In this document: piece by piece, positions 1-6,140 of the stretch | How the letters are laid out: each line of letters begins with the position of its first letter | Numbering within the stretch: the first letter of the stretch is position 1 | Assembly (NCBI GenBank): GCA_017860765.1 | Contig: JAGDMY010000074.1 | Location: 1 to 7,454 of the forward strand | Direction of reading: 5' to 3' | DNA length: 7,454 nt | From: Chloroflexota bacterium | GTDB lineage: Bacteria > Chloroflexota > Dehalococcoidia > Dehalococcoidales > UBA3254 | Program-made: the position numbers and the translations under genes | The notes under the pieces: generated by a model | What the model saw: only the letters and a program-made list of their open reading frames with translations | The model's database searches: none | Told to the model about the DNA's origin: nothing

Positions 1-77
1 GGTCGGGGTGAGAGGATTTGAACCTCCGACCTCAGCGTCCCAAACGCTGCGCGCTAAACCAGCTGCGCCACACCCCG
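1..77 (-). tRNA. tRNA-Pro (anticodon TGG)
   Basis: Read on the minus strand, the 7-bp acceptor stem CGGGGTG (77-71) pairs with CACCCCG (10-4). The anticodon arm is CAGCG-TTTGGGA-CGCTG, giving anticodon TGG with U33 in place, and the T-arm is GGAGG-TTCAAAT-CCTCT. Position 3 is the discriminator A. The next two bases (2-1) are CC, so a genomically encoded CCA is likely, with its last A just outside the window. The anticodon reads proline CCN codons. The gene is divergent from marR and has its own promoter. Confidence 0.96.
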
Positions 78-85
78 TCGTCCAG

Positions 86-114
86 AGTATAACAAAGTGG
101 TTGCCTCAGGTCAA
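86..114 (-). promoter_or_regulatory. Promoter of the tRNA-Pro gene
   Basis: On the minus strand, TTGACC (114-109) is followed by a 17-bp spacer and TATACT (91-86). Both boxes are one base off the sigma70 consensus. The predicted start is near 79, only about two bases before the mature tRNA 5' end at 77, as is usual for tRNA genes. Confidence 0.8.
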
Positions 115-142
115 TTCTCGGCCCGCCTTTAAAAAGGGAGGA

Positions 143-160
143 TCAAAGATGAATCTTTGA
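143..160. promoter_or_regulatory. Perfect 18-bp inverted repeat over the marR -35 box
   Basis: TCAAAGAT (143-150), a GA spacer, then ATCTTTGA (153-160). The right arm overlaps the first four bases of the -35 hexamer (157-162), so a dimeric protein bound here would block RNA polymerase. MarR-family proteins usually bind palindromes of 16-20 bp in their own promoters, so self-binding is a fair guess. The site could also serve another regulator. Confidence 0.5.
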
Positions 161-185
161 CAATTATAGCGCTGAAGCTTATAAT
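157..185 (+). promoter_or_regulatory. Consensus sigma70 promoter of marR-SDR
   Basis: TTGACA (157-162), a 17-bp spacer and TATAAT (180-185) match consensus exactly at both boxes and in spacing. The predicted start is near 192, about 70 bases before the marR ATG at 260. Such a strong promoter would normally need a repressor, which fits the inverted repeats on both sides of it. Confidence 0.88.
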
Positions 186-188
186 ATA

Positions 189-211
189 ACTAATAGTTAG
201 TCGAATACTAA
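189..211. promoter_or_regulatory. Operator-like interlocked repeats at the marR transcription start
   Basis: ACTAA-TAG-TTAGT (189-201) is a perfect inverted repeat that starts three bases after the -10 box. The right arm TTAGT (197-201) forms a second inverted repeat with ACTAA at 207-211 across a 5-base gap. The site therefore has three half-sites in alternating orientation across the transcription start. This is a typical position for autorepression by a MarR dimer; the binding protein itself is inferred. Confidence 0.55.
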
Positions 212-259
212 ATATTTGTTAAGATAAAACTATTGTGGATTAATGGAGGATTGAATCCC

Positions 260-767
260 ATGGCGCAGAAAGACAACCTGGTGGAAGAGATTCTGACCCT
301 GGCTGATAAATTATTCCGCCAATTGCTGCCTACGGTACCTGAGGAGCTGTTGTCGCTGGATGTAACCATGCCGCAGCTAAAAATGATGATGATCCTCTAC
401 GTTAACGGCCCTGCGCGCATGAGCGACATCGCCGCTGGATTGGATATTACCCTCCCCACGACCACCATTGGATATTACCCTCCCCACGACCACCAGCCTG
501 GTAGACCGGCTGGTTGAGAAACATTATGTAATTCGAGAGGATCTCGCCGATGACCGGCGGGTCGTTCTTTGCCGGCTTTCAGAGGCCGGGCAAAAAGCCA
601 TCGGCCATATTTGGGAATCCGGCCGAATCAGGAGCCAGGAGCTTCTGGAAGCCATGGATACCGCCAGGCTGGAGATGTTCGTTGAAATATTGGAGGCCAT
701 GTTGGAGTCAGCCCGTGCCAGACCCGGGCTGGATAACGTCGAAAATAAAACGCCCAGCAGAATCTGA
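260..767 (+). pseudogene. MarR-family transcriptional regulator, frameshifted by a 28-bp duplication
   Basis: MarR proteins are small winged-helix dimers that usually repress their own operon until a ligand, often a phenolic compound, binds. Translation from ATG 260 (GGAGG at 245-249) gives a normal MarR N-terminus through the sequence LDITLPTTT. The frame then shifts and stops at 517 after 85 residues. The rest of the family signature continues in another frame to 767: SLVDRLVEKHYV (recognition helix) and LADDRRVVLCRLSEAG (wing). Removing one copy of the 28-bp tandem repeat at 439-494 restores a single 159-residue protein, a normal MarR length. The truncated product lacks the recognition helix, the wing and the C-terminal dimerisation helices, so it should not bind DNA. 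The downstream SDR gene starts 30 bp after the last stop and probably shares the transcript. The lesion may be genuine decay, reversible slippage, or an assembly or sequencing error. Confidence 0.88.
439..495 (+). repeat. Exact 28-bp tandem duplication inside marR
   Basis: Bases 439-466 are repeated identically at 467-494, and base 495 continues the match for one more position. Since 28 is not a multiple of three, the second copy shifts the frame. The unit encodes the start of the recognition helix (residues LDITLPTTT). The two copies show no base differences, so the duplication is recent or artefactual. Confidence 0.97.
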
Positions 768-797
768 ATCCAAAAATTATTTTAGAAAGAGTGAACC

Positions 798-1802
798 ATG
801 ATTGTTGTAACCGGAGCCACCGGCCATATAGGCAATGTCCTGGTACGTGAACTAATATCCAGAGGTAAGACCGTCAGAGCGGTAATCCCGCCGGGTGAAG
901 ATACTGCCCAGCTGGAAGGGTTGAATTTGGAGATAGTTCCCGGCGATGTCCGTGATATTAATTCTCTGGTTCCGGCCTTCAAAGGAGCAGATATTGTTTA
1001 TCACCTGGCGGGAGTTATTTCGATTCTGCCAGGAAGGCAAAAGCTGCTCGAAGATGTCAATGTTAAAGGGACCTACAATGTGGTGGAGGCCTGCTTGAGG
1101 AACAACGTACAGCGCCTGGTCTACACCAGCTCCATCCACGCTATCAAAGAGCCGCCCCACGGGGTAGTAATCACCGAGTCCCAGCCTTTTGACCCCCTCG
1201 GCGTTCCGGATGGCTACGCCCGGTCTAAAGCCAGGGCTACTCTGGGAGTAATCGAGGGAGTAAAAAAGGGGCTAAATGCGGTAATCGTCTGTCCCACCGG
1301 TATCATAGGCCCATATGACTATAAAATATCTGAGATGGGGCAGCTCGTACGGGATTTCATGGGGAGAAATATCAAAGCCTGCGTGGGCGGAGCTTACGAT
1401 TTCGTCGACGTTCGTGATGCGGTCAGAGGACACATCCTGGCCAGTGAGAAAGGCCGCACCGGTGAAGTTTACATCCTTTCCGGGGAGCAAATCGCGATAC
1501 CCGATTTATTCCGCCTTCTGGAGAAAGTCACGGGCATCGAAGCACCGAGGAGCATACTACCCCGCTGGCTGGCATATATCTCCGGGATTTTGGCCACCCC
1601 GTACTATCTATTGAAGAAGACCAGACCCCTTTTTACTGCCTATTCGATCGACGTCCTTTTCAGCAACTCTCTAATAAGTTCGGCTAAGGCCAGGCGTGAA
1701 TTGGGATATTCCGCACGTTCAGTAAAGGAGTCCTTATGCGATACCGTAGCCTGGTTAAAAAAAGAATCCAGCTGGTATCCCGATCAACTGCTGTCGCATT
1801 AG
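798..1802 (+). CDS. NAD(P)-dependent epimerase/reductase, extended SDR family
   Basis: This 334-residue protein has the extended short-chain dehydrogenase architecture. The N-terminal Rossmann nucleotide site is TGATGHIG (residues 5-12), followed by an Asp in GDVRD (about 50) and HLAG (69-72). The active site has Ser near 111-112 in VYTSS and the Tyr-Lys pair Y140/K144 in YARSK. CPTGIIGPYD (165-174) is the usual substrate-side motif. It resembles sugar-nucleotide epimerases and dihydroflavonol-4-reductase-like enzymes; the substrate cannot be read from sequence. Residues around 256-272 (RWLAYISGILATPYYLL) are hydrophobic and might touch the membrane, but they are also common in this subfamily. 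The ribosome site is weak (AGAAAGAG before ATG 798). The gene follows marR by 30 bp and is probably controlled from the marR promoter, so loss of MarR would leave it derepressed. It converges on the AOR gene. Confidence 0.9.
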   Translation: MIVVTGATGHIGNVLVRELISRGKTVRAVIPPGEDTAQLEGLNLEIVPGDVRDINSLVPAFKGADIVYHLAGVISILPGRQKLLEDVNVKGTYNVVEACLRNNVQRLVYTSSIHAIKEPPHGVVITESQPFDPLGVPDGYARSKARATLGVIEGVKKGLNAVIVCPTGIIGPYDYKISEMGQLVRDFMGRNIKACVGGAYDFVDVRDAVRGHILASEKGRTGEVYILSGEQIAIPDLFRLLEKVTGIEAPRSILPRWLAYISGILATPYYLLKKTRPLFTAYSIDVLFSNSLISSAKARRELGYSARSVKESLCDTVAWLKKESSWYPDQLLSH

Positions 1803-1815
1803 TTCCTGCGGCAGC
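1790..1815. terminator. Candidate bidirectional hairpin between the convergent SDR and AOR genes
   Basis: GCTGTCGC (1790-1797) can pair with GCGGCAGC (1808-1815) over 8 bp with one wobble pair and a 10-base loop. The SDR stop lies in the loop and the AOR stop begins in the right arm. No T-run follows on either strand, so it is not a classical intrinsic terminator. With only 12 bp between the genes it is the only visible candidate for ending either transcript. Confidence 0.35.
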
Positions 1816-3707
1816 TATCCTCCCAGGTCACGGGCTATTTCAACCAGATCCAGGTCTTCCAGAGTATGCCTGGAAGGTCTACCGGTTTTAATATCCCATT
1901 CCAGAACTGCGAAATAGCTTTTCCTCAGGGCGTTAAAATCAATTTTAACATTAGCCGCCGGTCCAGTGGTCAGAGGCTCCTTCAAAATTCGGTGGGGAAG
2001 CTGGAAATCATCCGGTGTGAAACCCTCCCTGACGTTGAAAGCCTGCCTCAAAGTTAATATGCGGCGGCTGGTCTTCAGGGCTTCAGTCCAGGTCAGGTCC
2101 CATCCCGTGGCTCCGGCTATTAGCTCAACCACAGGCGGTGGAGGGCTATTGACCGCATACAGCGCACATAACCCGGCCGCATTCATTATCTGGGCATAAC
2201 CATACCCCACGGCATAGGTCGGTCCCTTCTTATCAAAGTCACCGAAGGGGTCCATTTTAGGGACCTGCAGGGCCGGGTCGGACCCGATCGAAATACCACT
2301 ATCCAGGACGCCGGTTACCTTGCAGTCCATGTGGTGCGCGGGATGGGCATCGGCGATAATGGCCGTACCGTCTGCCGGTGACATGCGCGCGTCATGATAG
2401 GCCAGGCTCTTACCGCGCACCGCTATGGCGTACTTCTCAGCTTGCTTGCCGATGCGTTCAGCCGCTTTCCCGGCTCCATCCGCCAGTACCGCTCCGAAGC
2501 CCTCCCTTTTGGCCATATTATCCACCATCGCCACAATAGCGCCGGCATTTCCCCAGGCCAGATCAATGCCATCTGTATCCTTAAGGGTTATCAAGCCCCG
2601 CTCGTAGCATTCCATAGCCAGAGCGATCGTTCCGCCGACTGACATGGTATCCATACCGTAGCGGTTGCAGATATCATTGGCCTTAATCACCGCTTCCAGG
2701 TTATCGTTCATCAACATTCCACCCAGGGCAGCGATGGACTCATATTCAGGGCGGTGCATTTCATCTGGGATAGCAAAGGGACCTTCCTTTTGCCGGATAA
2801 TGGCGCCGCACCTCACCGGGCAGGCATAGCAGCCATAGCTGCTGATCTTGTATTTGTCCATGTTGGCACTGTTAAGATTGGTAACCGTCGGCAGGGCCTC
2901 CAGTCCGCTCAGCCGCCAGTTTTTAAGAGGAGAGTCGCCGATGGACACCAGGAAGCTGACGCCACCACCCGTTCCGGCGGCCGTTAAACCCTTGGCAAAC
3001 TGATTGGCTTTGATGATGGTCTGGTATTGGTTCCGCGCTACTTTGAGTCTATCCGGAGCAGCGGCTGCAATTTTGCGCTGGCCGCCTTTGACCACCAGGG
3101 CTTTTAATTTCTTGGAACCCATTACCGCTCCCACCCCGTTGCGGGCGGCAATTCTGCCTTTTTCGTTAACGATCCCCGCTATGAGGGATTGGGACTCCCC
3201 CGAGGGGCCGATGCAGGCAATTTTAGCCCCGGGCTCTCCGACTTCTTTACGCAGGAGGTCGTCAGTCTCATAGGTGTCCCTGCCCCATACTCCTGTGGCA
3301 TCCCGCAGTTCAGCTTTACTATCTTGAATCAGTAGATAGACCGGCCTGGTCGAGATGCCCGAGAAGAAGATCGCGTCAAAACCGGCAGTTTTTATTTCCG
3401 GACCCAGGGTGCCGCCGGAATTGGACTCCGCCCAGGCACCTGTCATGGGTGATTTGGTAACTACCATGTAGCGTCCGCTGCCCGGCACGGGGGTGGCCGT
3501 TAAAGGACCGGTCACGAATCCCAGAATATTGCCGGGCCCCAGCGGATCGGCCTTGGCCTTCATTCTTTCATATAAAACCCGGATACCCAGCCCGGTACCT
3601 CCGATAAAATCACGATATACCTTTTCTGGAAGCGTCTCTTTCTGGATAGCTCCCTTGGTCAAATCTACGAACAGGACTTTATTGGCATAACAGCTGGGCA
3701 CTGCCAT
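1815..3707 (-). CDS. aor: Aldehyde:ferredoxin oxidoreductase family protein (tungstopterin, 4Fe-4S)
   Basis: AOR enzymes interconvert aldehydes and carboxylic acids in the cytoplasm using ferredoxin, a tungsten bis-pterin cofactor and one 4Fe-4S cluster. This 630-residue protein is full length for the family (about 600-650). In order it shows the N-terminal domain with FIGGTGLGIRVLYERM, the pterin-contact region AESNSGGTLGPEIKTAGFD, and ARNGVGAVMGSKKLKALV. The cluster cysteines are C293, C296 and C300 in GCYACPVRC, with the distal C514 in NAAGLC. RPEYES (319-324) precedes the cofactor helix with NRYGMD (348-353). The C-terminus ends with the family-typical EWDIKTGRPSRHTLEDL. ATG 3707 is preferred because AAGGAGGGA (3719-3711) sits just upstream; the in-frame TTG at 3722 would place that site inside the coding region. 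The two pterin motifs, usually DxxGLD and DxxGLC, begin with Asn here. The gene is divergent from the phenylphosphate-synthase-like operon, so an aromatic substrate is possible but unproven. BamB-like subunits are a related alternative. Confidence 0.93.
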   Translation of the reverse strand: MAVPSCYANKVLFVDLTKGAIQKETLPEKVYRDFIGGTGLGIRVLYERMKAKADPLGPGNILGFVTGPLTATPVPGSGRYMVVTKSPMTGAWAESNSGGTLGPEIKTAGFDAIFFSGISTRPVYLLIQDSKAELRDATGVWGRDTYETDDLLRKEVGEPGAKIACIGPSGESQSLIAGIVNEKGRIAARNGVGAVMGSKKLKALVVKGGQRKIAAAAPDRLKVARNQYQTIIKANQFAKGLTAAGTGGGVSFLVSIGDSPLKNWRLSGLEALPTVTNLNSANMDKYKISSYGCYACPVRCGAIIRQKEGPFAIPDEMHRPEYESIAALGGMLMNDNLEAVIKANDICNRYGMDTMSVGGTIALAMECYERGLITLKDTDGIDLAWGNAGAIVAMVDNMAKREGFGAVLADGAGKAAERIGKQAEKYAIAVRGKSLAYHDARMSPADGTAIIADAHPAHHMDCKVTGVLDSGISIGSDPALQVPKMDPFGDFDKKGPTYAVGYGYAQIMNAAGLCALYAVNSPPPPVVELIAGATGWDLTWTEALKTSRRILTLRQAFNVREGFTPDDFQLPHRILKEPLTTGPAANVKIDFNALRKSYFAVLEWDIKTGRPSRHTLEDLDLVEIARDLGG

Positions 3708-3710
3708 ATC

Positions 3711-3719
3711 TCCCTCCTT
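3711..3719 (-). promoter_or_regulatory. Shine-Dalgarno sequence that decides the AOR start
   Basis: On the minus strand AAGGAGGGA lies just before ATG 3707, with about five bases between AGGAGG and the ATG. This rules in ATG 3707 and rules out the upstream TTG at 3722, which has no comparable site of its own. Confidence 0.85.
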
Positions 3720-3743
3720 CAACCATCTATTTATCAGAAATCA

Positions 3744-3756
3744 ATACACAGTGTAT
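3744..3756. promoter_or_regulatory. Operator-like palindrome 1 of the AOR promoter
   Basis: ATACAC-A-GTGTAT is a perfect 13-bp palindrome just downstream of the predicted AOR start (near 3764). Its centre is 15 bp from that of the neighbouring palindrome at 3758-3772. A protein bound here would block early elongation. The regulator is unknown. Confidence 0.5.
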
Positions 3757-3757
3757 G

Positions 3758-3772
3758 ATGCGGATTCCGCAT
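3758..3772. promoter_or_regulatory. Operator-like palindrome 2 of the AOR promoter
   Basis: ATGCGGA-T-TCCGCAT is a perfect 15-bp palindrome that overlaps the last bases of the AOR -10 box (3776-3771) and covers the predicted start. That position fits direct repression. Its sequence differs from palindrome 1, so either one regulator tolerates both sites or two regulators act here. Confidence 0.55.
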
Positions 3773-3799
3773 TCTATAACTTGGCGATACTGTTGTCAA
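3771..3799 (-). promoter_or_regulatory. Sigma70 promoter of the AOR gene
   Basis: On the minus strand, TTGACA (3799-3794) is followed by a 17-bp spacer and TAGAAT (3776-3771). The -35 box is perfect and the -10 box is one base off. The predicted leader is about 57 bases to ATG 3707. Confidence 0.8.
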
Positions 3800-3872
3800 A
3801 TCAGCTAAAATAAGCCTGGTGACGGGTTAATAAACCCCAGAGCGAGCCCAAAAACCGCCTCAAAAAAGAGCC

Positions 3873-3901
3873 TTGACTACCCGATTCGTCTTGGATATAA
3901 T
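3873..3901 (+). promoter_or_regulatory. Sigma70 promoter of the pps-UbiD operon
   Basis: TTGACT (3873-3878), a 17-bp spacer and TATAAT (3896-3901) form a near-perfect promoter pointing at the right-hand operon. The predicted start is near 3908, leaving about 330 bases before ATG 4236. It is divergent from the AOR promoter, and the two -35 boxes are about 75 bp apart. Confidence 0.82.
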
Positions 3902-3911
3902 GATATACCAA

Positions 3912-3931
3912 TTAGATACTCTATTTAGATA
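3912..3931 (+). promoter_or_regulatory. Repeat motif just downstream of the pps promoter, possible operator
   Basis: TTAGATA occurs twice as a direct repeat 13 bp apart (3912-3918 and 3925-3931). TAGA-TAC-TCTA (3913-3923) is also an inverted repeat. The position right after the -10 box suits a regulator site. The motif is AT-rich and short, so chance is a real alternative. Confidence 0.3.
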
Positions 3932-3941
3932 TTCCCAAGCA

Positions 3942-3965
3942 CCGGACAGGGGTCCGGAACTGTCC
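3942..3965 (+). promoter_or_regulatory. Mutually exclusive hairpins in the pps leader
   Basis: CCGGAC (3942-3947) pairs with GTCCGG (3952-3957) across a 4-base loop. The overlapping GGACAG (3944-3949) can instead pair with CTGTCC (3960-3965), and GGACAGG (3944-3950) also pairs with CCTGTCC at 4006-4012. Three competing partners for one segment resemble a switch or attenuator. No T-run follows, so it is not a simple terminator. Confidence 0.4.
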
Positions 3966-4235
3966 CTCAAGAAGGTTTGGCTCTGCCATTGGATAATACG
4001 TTGATCCTGTCCTCTAATTTGAGATGACCTTACAAATCTGACTCGAAAGATGATCCTGTGTAATATGGATGGTCACGCAATGAGGACCAACAAAAAGATA
4101 AGTGCCACTTCAAGCATTCCTGCTCAACAGGTCGGTGCCAGTTCGCTTCTTATTGTCATATCAAGATACTTCCACTAATAAAAAGAGTGCTTCGATCACC
4201 TGGAATAAAATAAGAGGAACAAAAGGGGGCAAATA

Positions 4236-6092
4236 ATGGCGGAGAAAAAATTAGCCAGATTTCCTGATCCTTTAGAGTTCAAGGTACCCGCAGAGCTGGA
4301 AGGTTGGGAGGAGATGTACCCTTCTCATTATCTCTTCAGCCAGGACAGGGCTGATTGGGAGAAAAAGCAGTTCTGGTACCAGGATAAAATACATGGTCCG
4401 GAGGCGATCCCTCCGTTGGACCTGATATTCCATGAAGCCTGGCAGATGTCCCTGGCCCAATATACTACCCGTGTGTTTTGCATACCCCCCGCCCAGGGCA
4501 TCGCCCACCGGATGGTGGGATGCTATTTATATATTACAGCGGTCGACCCACCCCCTCCGGAGATAATCCAGGAAAAATCTGAACTATTCGGAAAAAGGGC
4601 TTTTTATATCTTTGAGAACTATAACCAGCTATGGGACAAGTGGCTGGCGAAGTTCAAGGTCCTCGGCCAGGAAATGATTGATATCCAGATACCGGCCGAA
4701 CTGCCCAAATATGTCTCTGAAGAACTGGTCTTGCCCGCGCCGCGGGGCTTTTATGTGACATACGATTTAATCGAGATATTCAATTTGCTGGTAAATCAAA
4801 TGTTTAAAGGCTGGCAGTATCACTTTGAAATGCTGAACCTGACCTACCTGGCCTATTTGATGTTTGCCGATGTGGCCCGAAAGTTATTCCCCGGCCTGAG
4901 CGAAAGCGCCATCGCCAAGATGGTCTCCGGCGCCGATGTCTCCATGTTCCGCCCCGAGGCGGAATTGTGCCGCTTATCCAGGCTCGCGGTATCACTGCCC
5001 GGGGTGGGCCAAATCCTCAAACAGGAAGGGCCCTCAGCCTCTAAAATAGAAGAGCTGAAAAAAACCGCCGAAGGAAGGAAATGGCTGGATGAACTGGAAA
5101 AGGTAAAGGACCCCTGGTTCTATATCAACTGCGGCAGCGGCTGGTTCTACTATGAGGGAAGCTGGCTCACCAAGATGGACATCCCCTTTACTTATATGAA
5201 GAGCTACGTGGAGAGGCTGGGCAAAGGGGAAAAGATTGAGAGGTCACTTGACGAAATCAGTGAGACCCGGGAAAAGATGGTAGTGGAATACCGCAAGCTG
5301 ATAAAATCCGAGGAAGACCGGAAGTCATTCGAGAATGCTTATAAAACAGTCAGAGCCATTTATCAATTTGCCGAAGACCACCTTTTCTGGGTGGAGCACT
5401 GGCTACATACCATCTGGTGGGAGAAGATCAGGGGGATCGGTCGCATCTTTGTCCAGCGCGGGTTGTTAAAAGAGGTGGACGATATCTTTATGTTCAACCG
5501 GTTCGAAGTCCCTCAAATGATCGAGGAAGTTGTCACCGGCTGGGCTCTGGGCGAAGGTGTACCGCTCAGAAGCAGCTATTATAAAGAAAAAGCAGCCAGA
5601 CGGCAGAAAATTCTGGAAGCAGCCAGAAAATGGAGCCCGGTTCCTGCTCTGGGCATCCCTCCCGAAGTGGTGGCGGAACCCTTCACCGTAATGCTGTGGG
5701 GCATTACCACCGAAAAGGTAACCGAATGGCTGAAAGGTGCATCCCTGGTACCTGAATCGGTTACCGAGATCAGGGGTTGTGCCTCATCGGCCGGAGTGGC
5801 CGAAGGCAAAGCCCGGGTGCTAAAACTCCTTGAGGAAATCGTGACCCTCAAGGATGGGGAAATCATGGTCTGTCCGAACTGCAATCCAGCCTGGGCTCCG
5901 GTGTTTACCAAGATCAAGGCTGCCGTGACCGACATCGGAGGATTGACCAGCCACGGGTCTATTACCTGCCGGGAATACCGTTTGCCGGCAGTTACCGGTA
6001 CCGGTGTAGCCACTTCGATAATAAAGACCGGAGACACCATCAGGGTCGACGGCGACACCGGCGTAGTCACGATTATAAAGCGGGCGGGCTAG
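4236..6092 (+). CDS. ppsA: Phenylphosphate synthase-like subunit A (phosphohistidine domain protein)
   Basis: In anaerobic phenol degraders, phenylphosphate synthase transfers the beta-phosphoryl of ATP to phenol through a histidine on its 70-kDa subunit. This 618-residue protein (about 70 kDa) ends in the PEP-utilising mobile domain: RGCASSAGVAEGKARVL (513-529), MVCPNCNPAWAPVF (544-557) and GGLTSHGSITCRE (568-580). H573 in TSHG is the expected phosphorylated residue. Residues 1 to about 500 do not resemble PEP synthase; they are rich in Trp, Tyr and Phe and probably bind the phosphoryl acceptor. The C-terminal PEP/pyruvate TIM barrel of true PEP synthase is absent, so this is not the gluconeogenic enzyme of the same gene name. 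ATG 4236 follows AGGGGG at six bases. The ATP-binding partner begins 48 bp downstream and a UbiD-type gene follows. A related hydroxylated substrate other than phenol is possible. Confidence 0.82.
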   Translation: MAEKKLARFPDPLEFKVPAELEGWEEMYPSHYLFSQDRADWEKKQFWYQDKIHGPEAIPPLDLIFHEAWQMSLAQYTTRVFCIPPAQGIAHRMVGCYLYITAVDPPPPEIIQEKSELFGKRAFYIFENYNQLWDKWLAKFKVLGQEMIDIQIPAELPKYVSEELVLPAPRGFYVTYDLIEIFNLLVNQMFKGWQYHFEMLNLTYLAYLMFADVARKLFPGLSESAIAKMVSGADVSMFRPEAELCRLSRLAVSLPGVGQILKQEGPSASKIEELKKTAEGRKWLDELEKVKDPWFYINCGSGWFYYEGSWLTKMDIPFTYMKSYVERLGKGEKIERSLDEISETREKMVVEYRKLIKSEEDRKSFENAYKTVRAIYQFAEDHLFWVEHWLHTIWWEKIRGIGRIFVQRGLLKEVDDIFMFNRFEVPQMIEEVVTGWALGEGVPLRSSYYKEKAARRQKILEAARKWSPVPALGIPPEVVAEPFTVMLWGITTEKVTEWLKGASLVPESVTEIRGCASSAGVAEGKARVLKLLEEIVTLKDGEIMVCPNCNPAWAPVFTKIKAAVTDIGGLTSHGSITCREYRLPAVTGTGVATSIIKTGDTIRVDGDTGVVTIIKRAG

Positions 6093-6140
6093 CAGTTTCT
6101 GACTACAATTCCTTTTCTAGCATCTTAATGGAGGCTGAGG

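Larger units (their letters stand above)
3908..4235 (+). other. Long leader without a convincing gene
   Basis: About 330 bases separate the predicted transcript start from ATG 4236. The stretch holds overlapping hairpins (3942-3965), two copies of TGATCCTGT (4002-4010 and 4051-4059), and an 11-bp palindrome AAGTG-C-CACTT (4100-4110). I see no riboswitch I can name, no tRNA, and no ORF longer than about 37 codons. The start codon at 4236 has AGGGGG at 4224-4229. The leader may be regulatory or may hold the worn remains of an insertion. Confidence 0.45.

Noticed and set aside
233..259. Upstream TTG start (233) for marR
   Set aside because: The GGAGG at 245-249 lies inside that extension and serves ATG 260; the extra residues are not MarR-like.
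439..517. Programmed frameshift to make full-length MarR
   Set aside because: The break is explained fully by an exact 28-bp duplication; there is no slippery sequence or stimulatory structure, and a simple shift would leave the duplicated residues in place.
3720..3722. Upstream TTG start for the AOR gene
   Set aside because: It would put the strong AAGGAGGGA ribosome site inside the coding region; ATG 3707 is correctly spaced from it.
3942..4059. Insertion sequence remnant suggested by the hairpins and the repeated TGATCCTGT
   Set aside because: There is no transposase fragment, no matching terminal inverted repeats and no target duplication that I can see.
4065..4178. Small ORF of 37 codons in the leader (ATG 4065, internal ATG 4080)
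   Set aside because: It has no Shine-Dalgarno sequence, no family resemblance, and a length expected by chance.
4153..4181. Possible second promoter TTGTCA-17-TAATAA closer to the pps-like operon
   Set aside because: The -10 box matches consensus at only three of six bases; the promoter at 3873-3901 is far better.
5579..6070. Long antisense reading frame opposite the A subunit's C-terminus
   Set aside because: It is a shadow of the well-supported phosphohistidine domain and shows no protein family signature.
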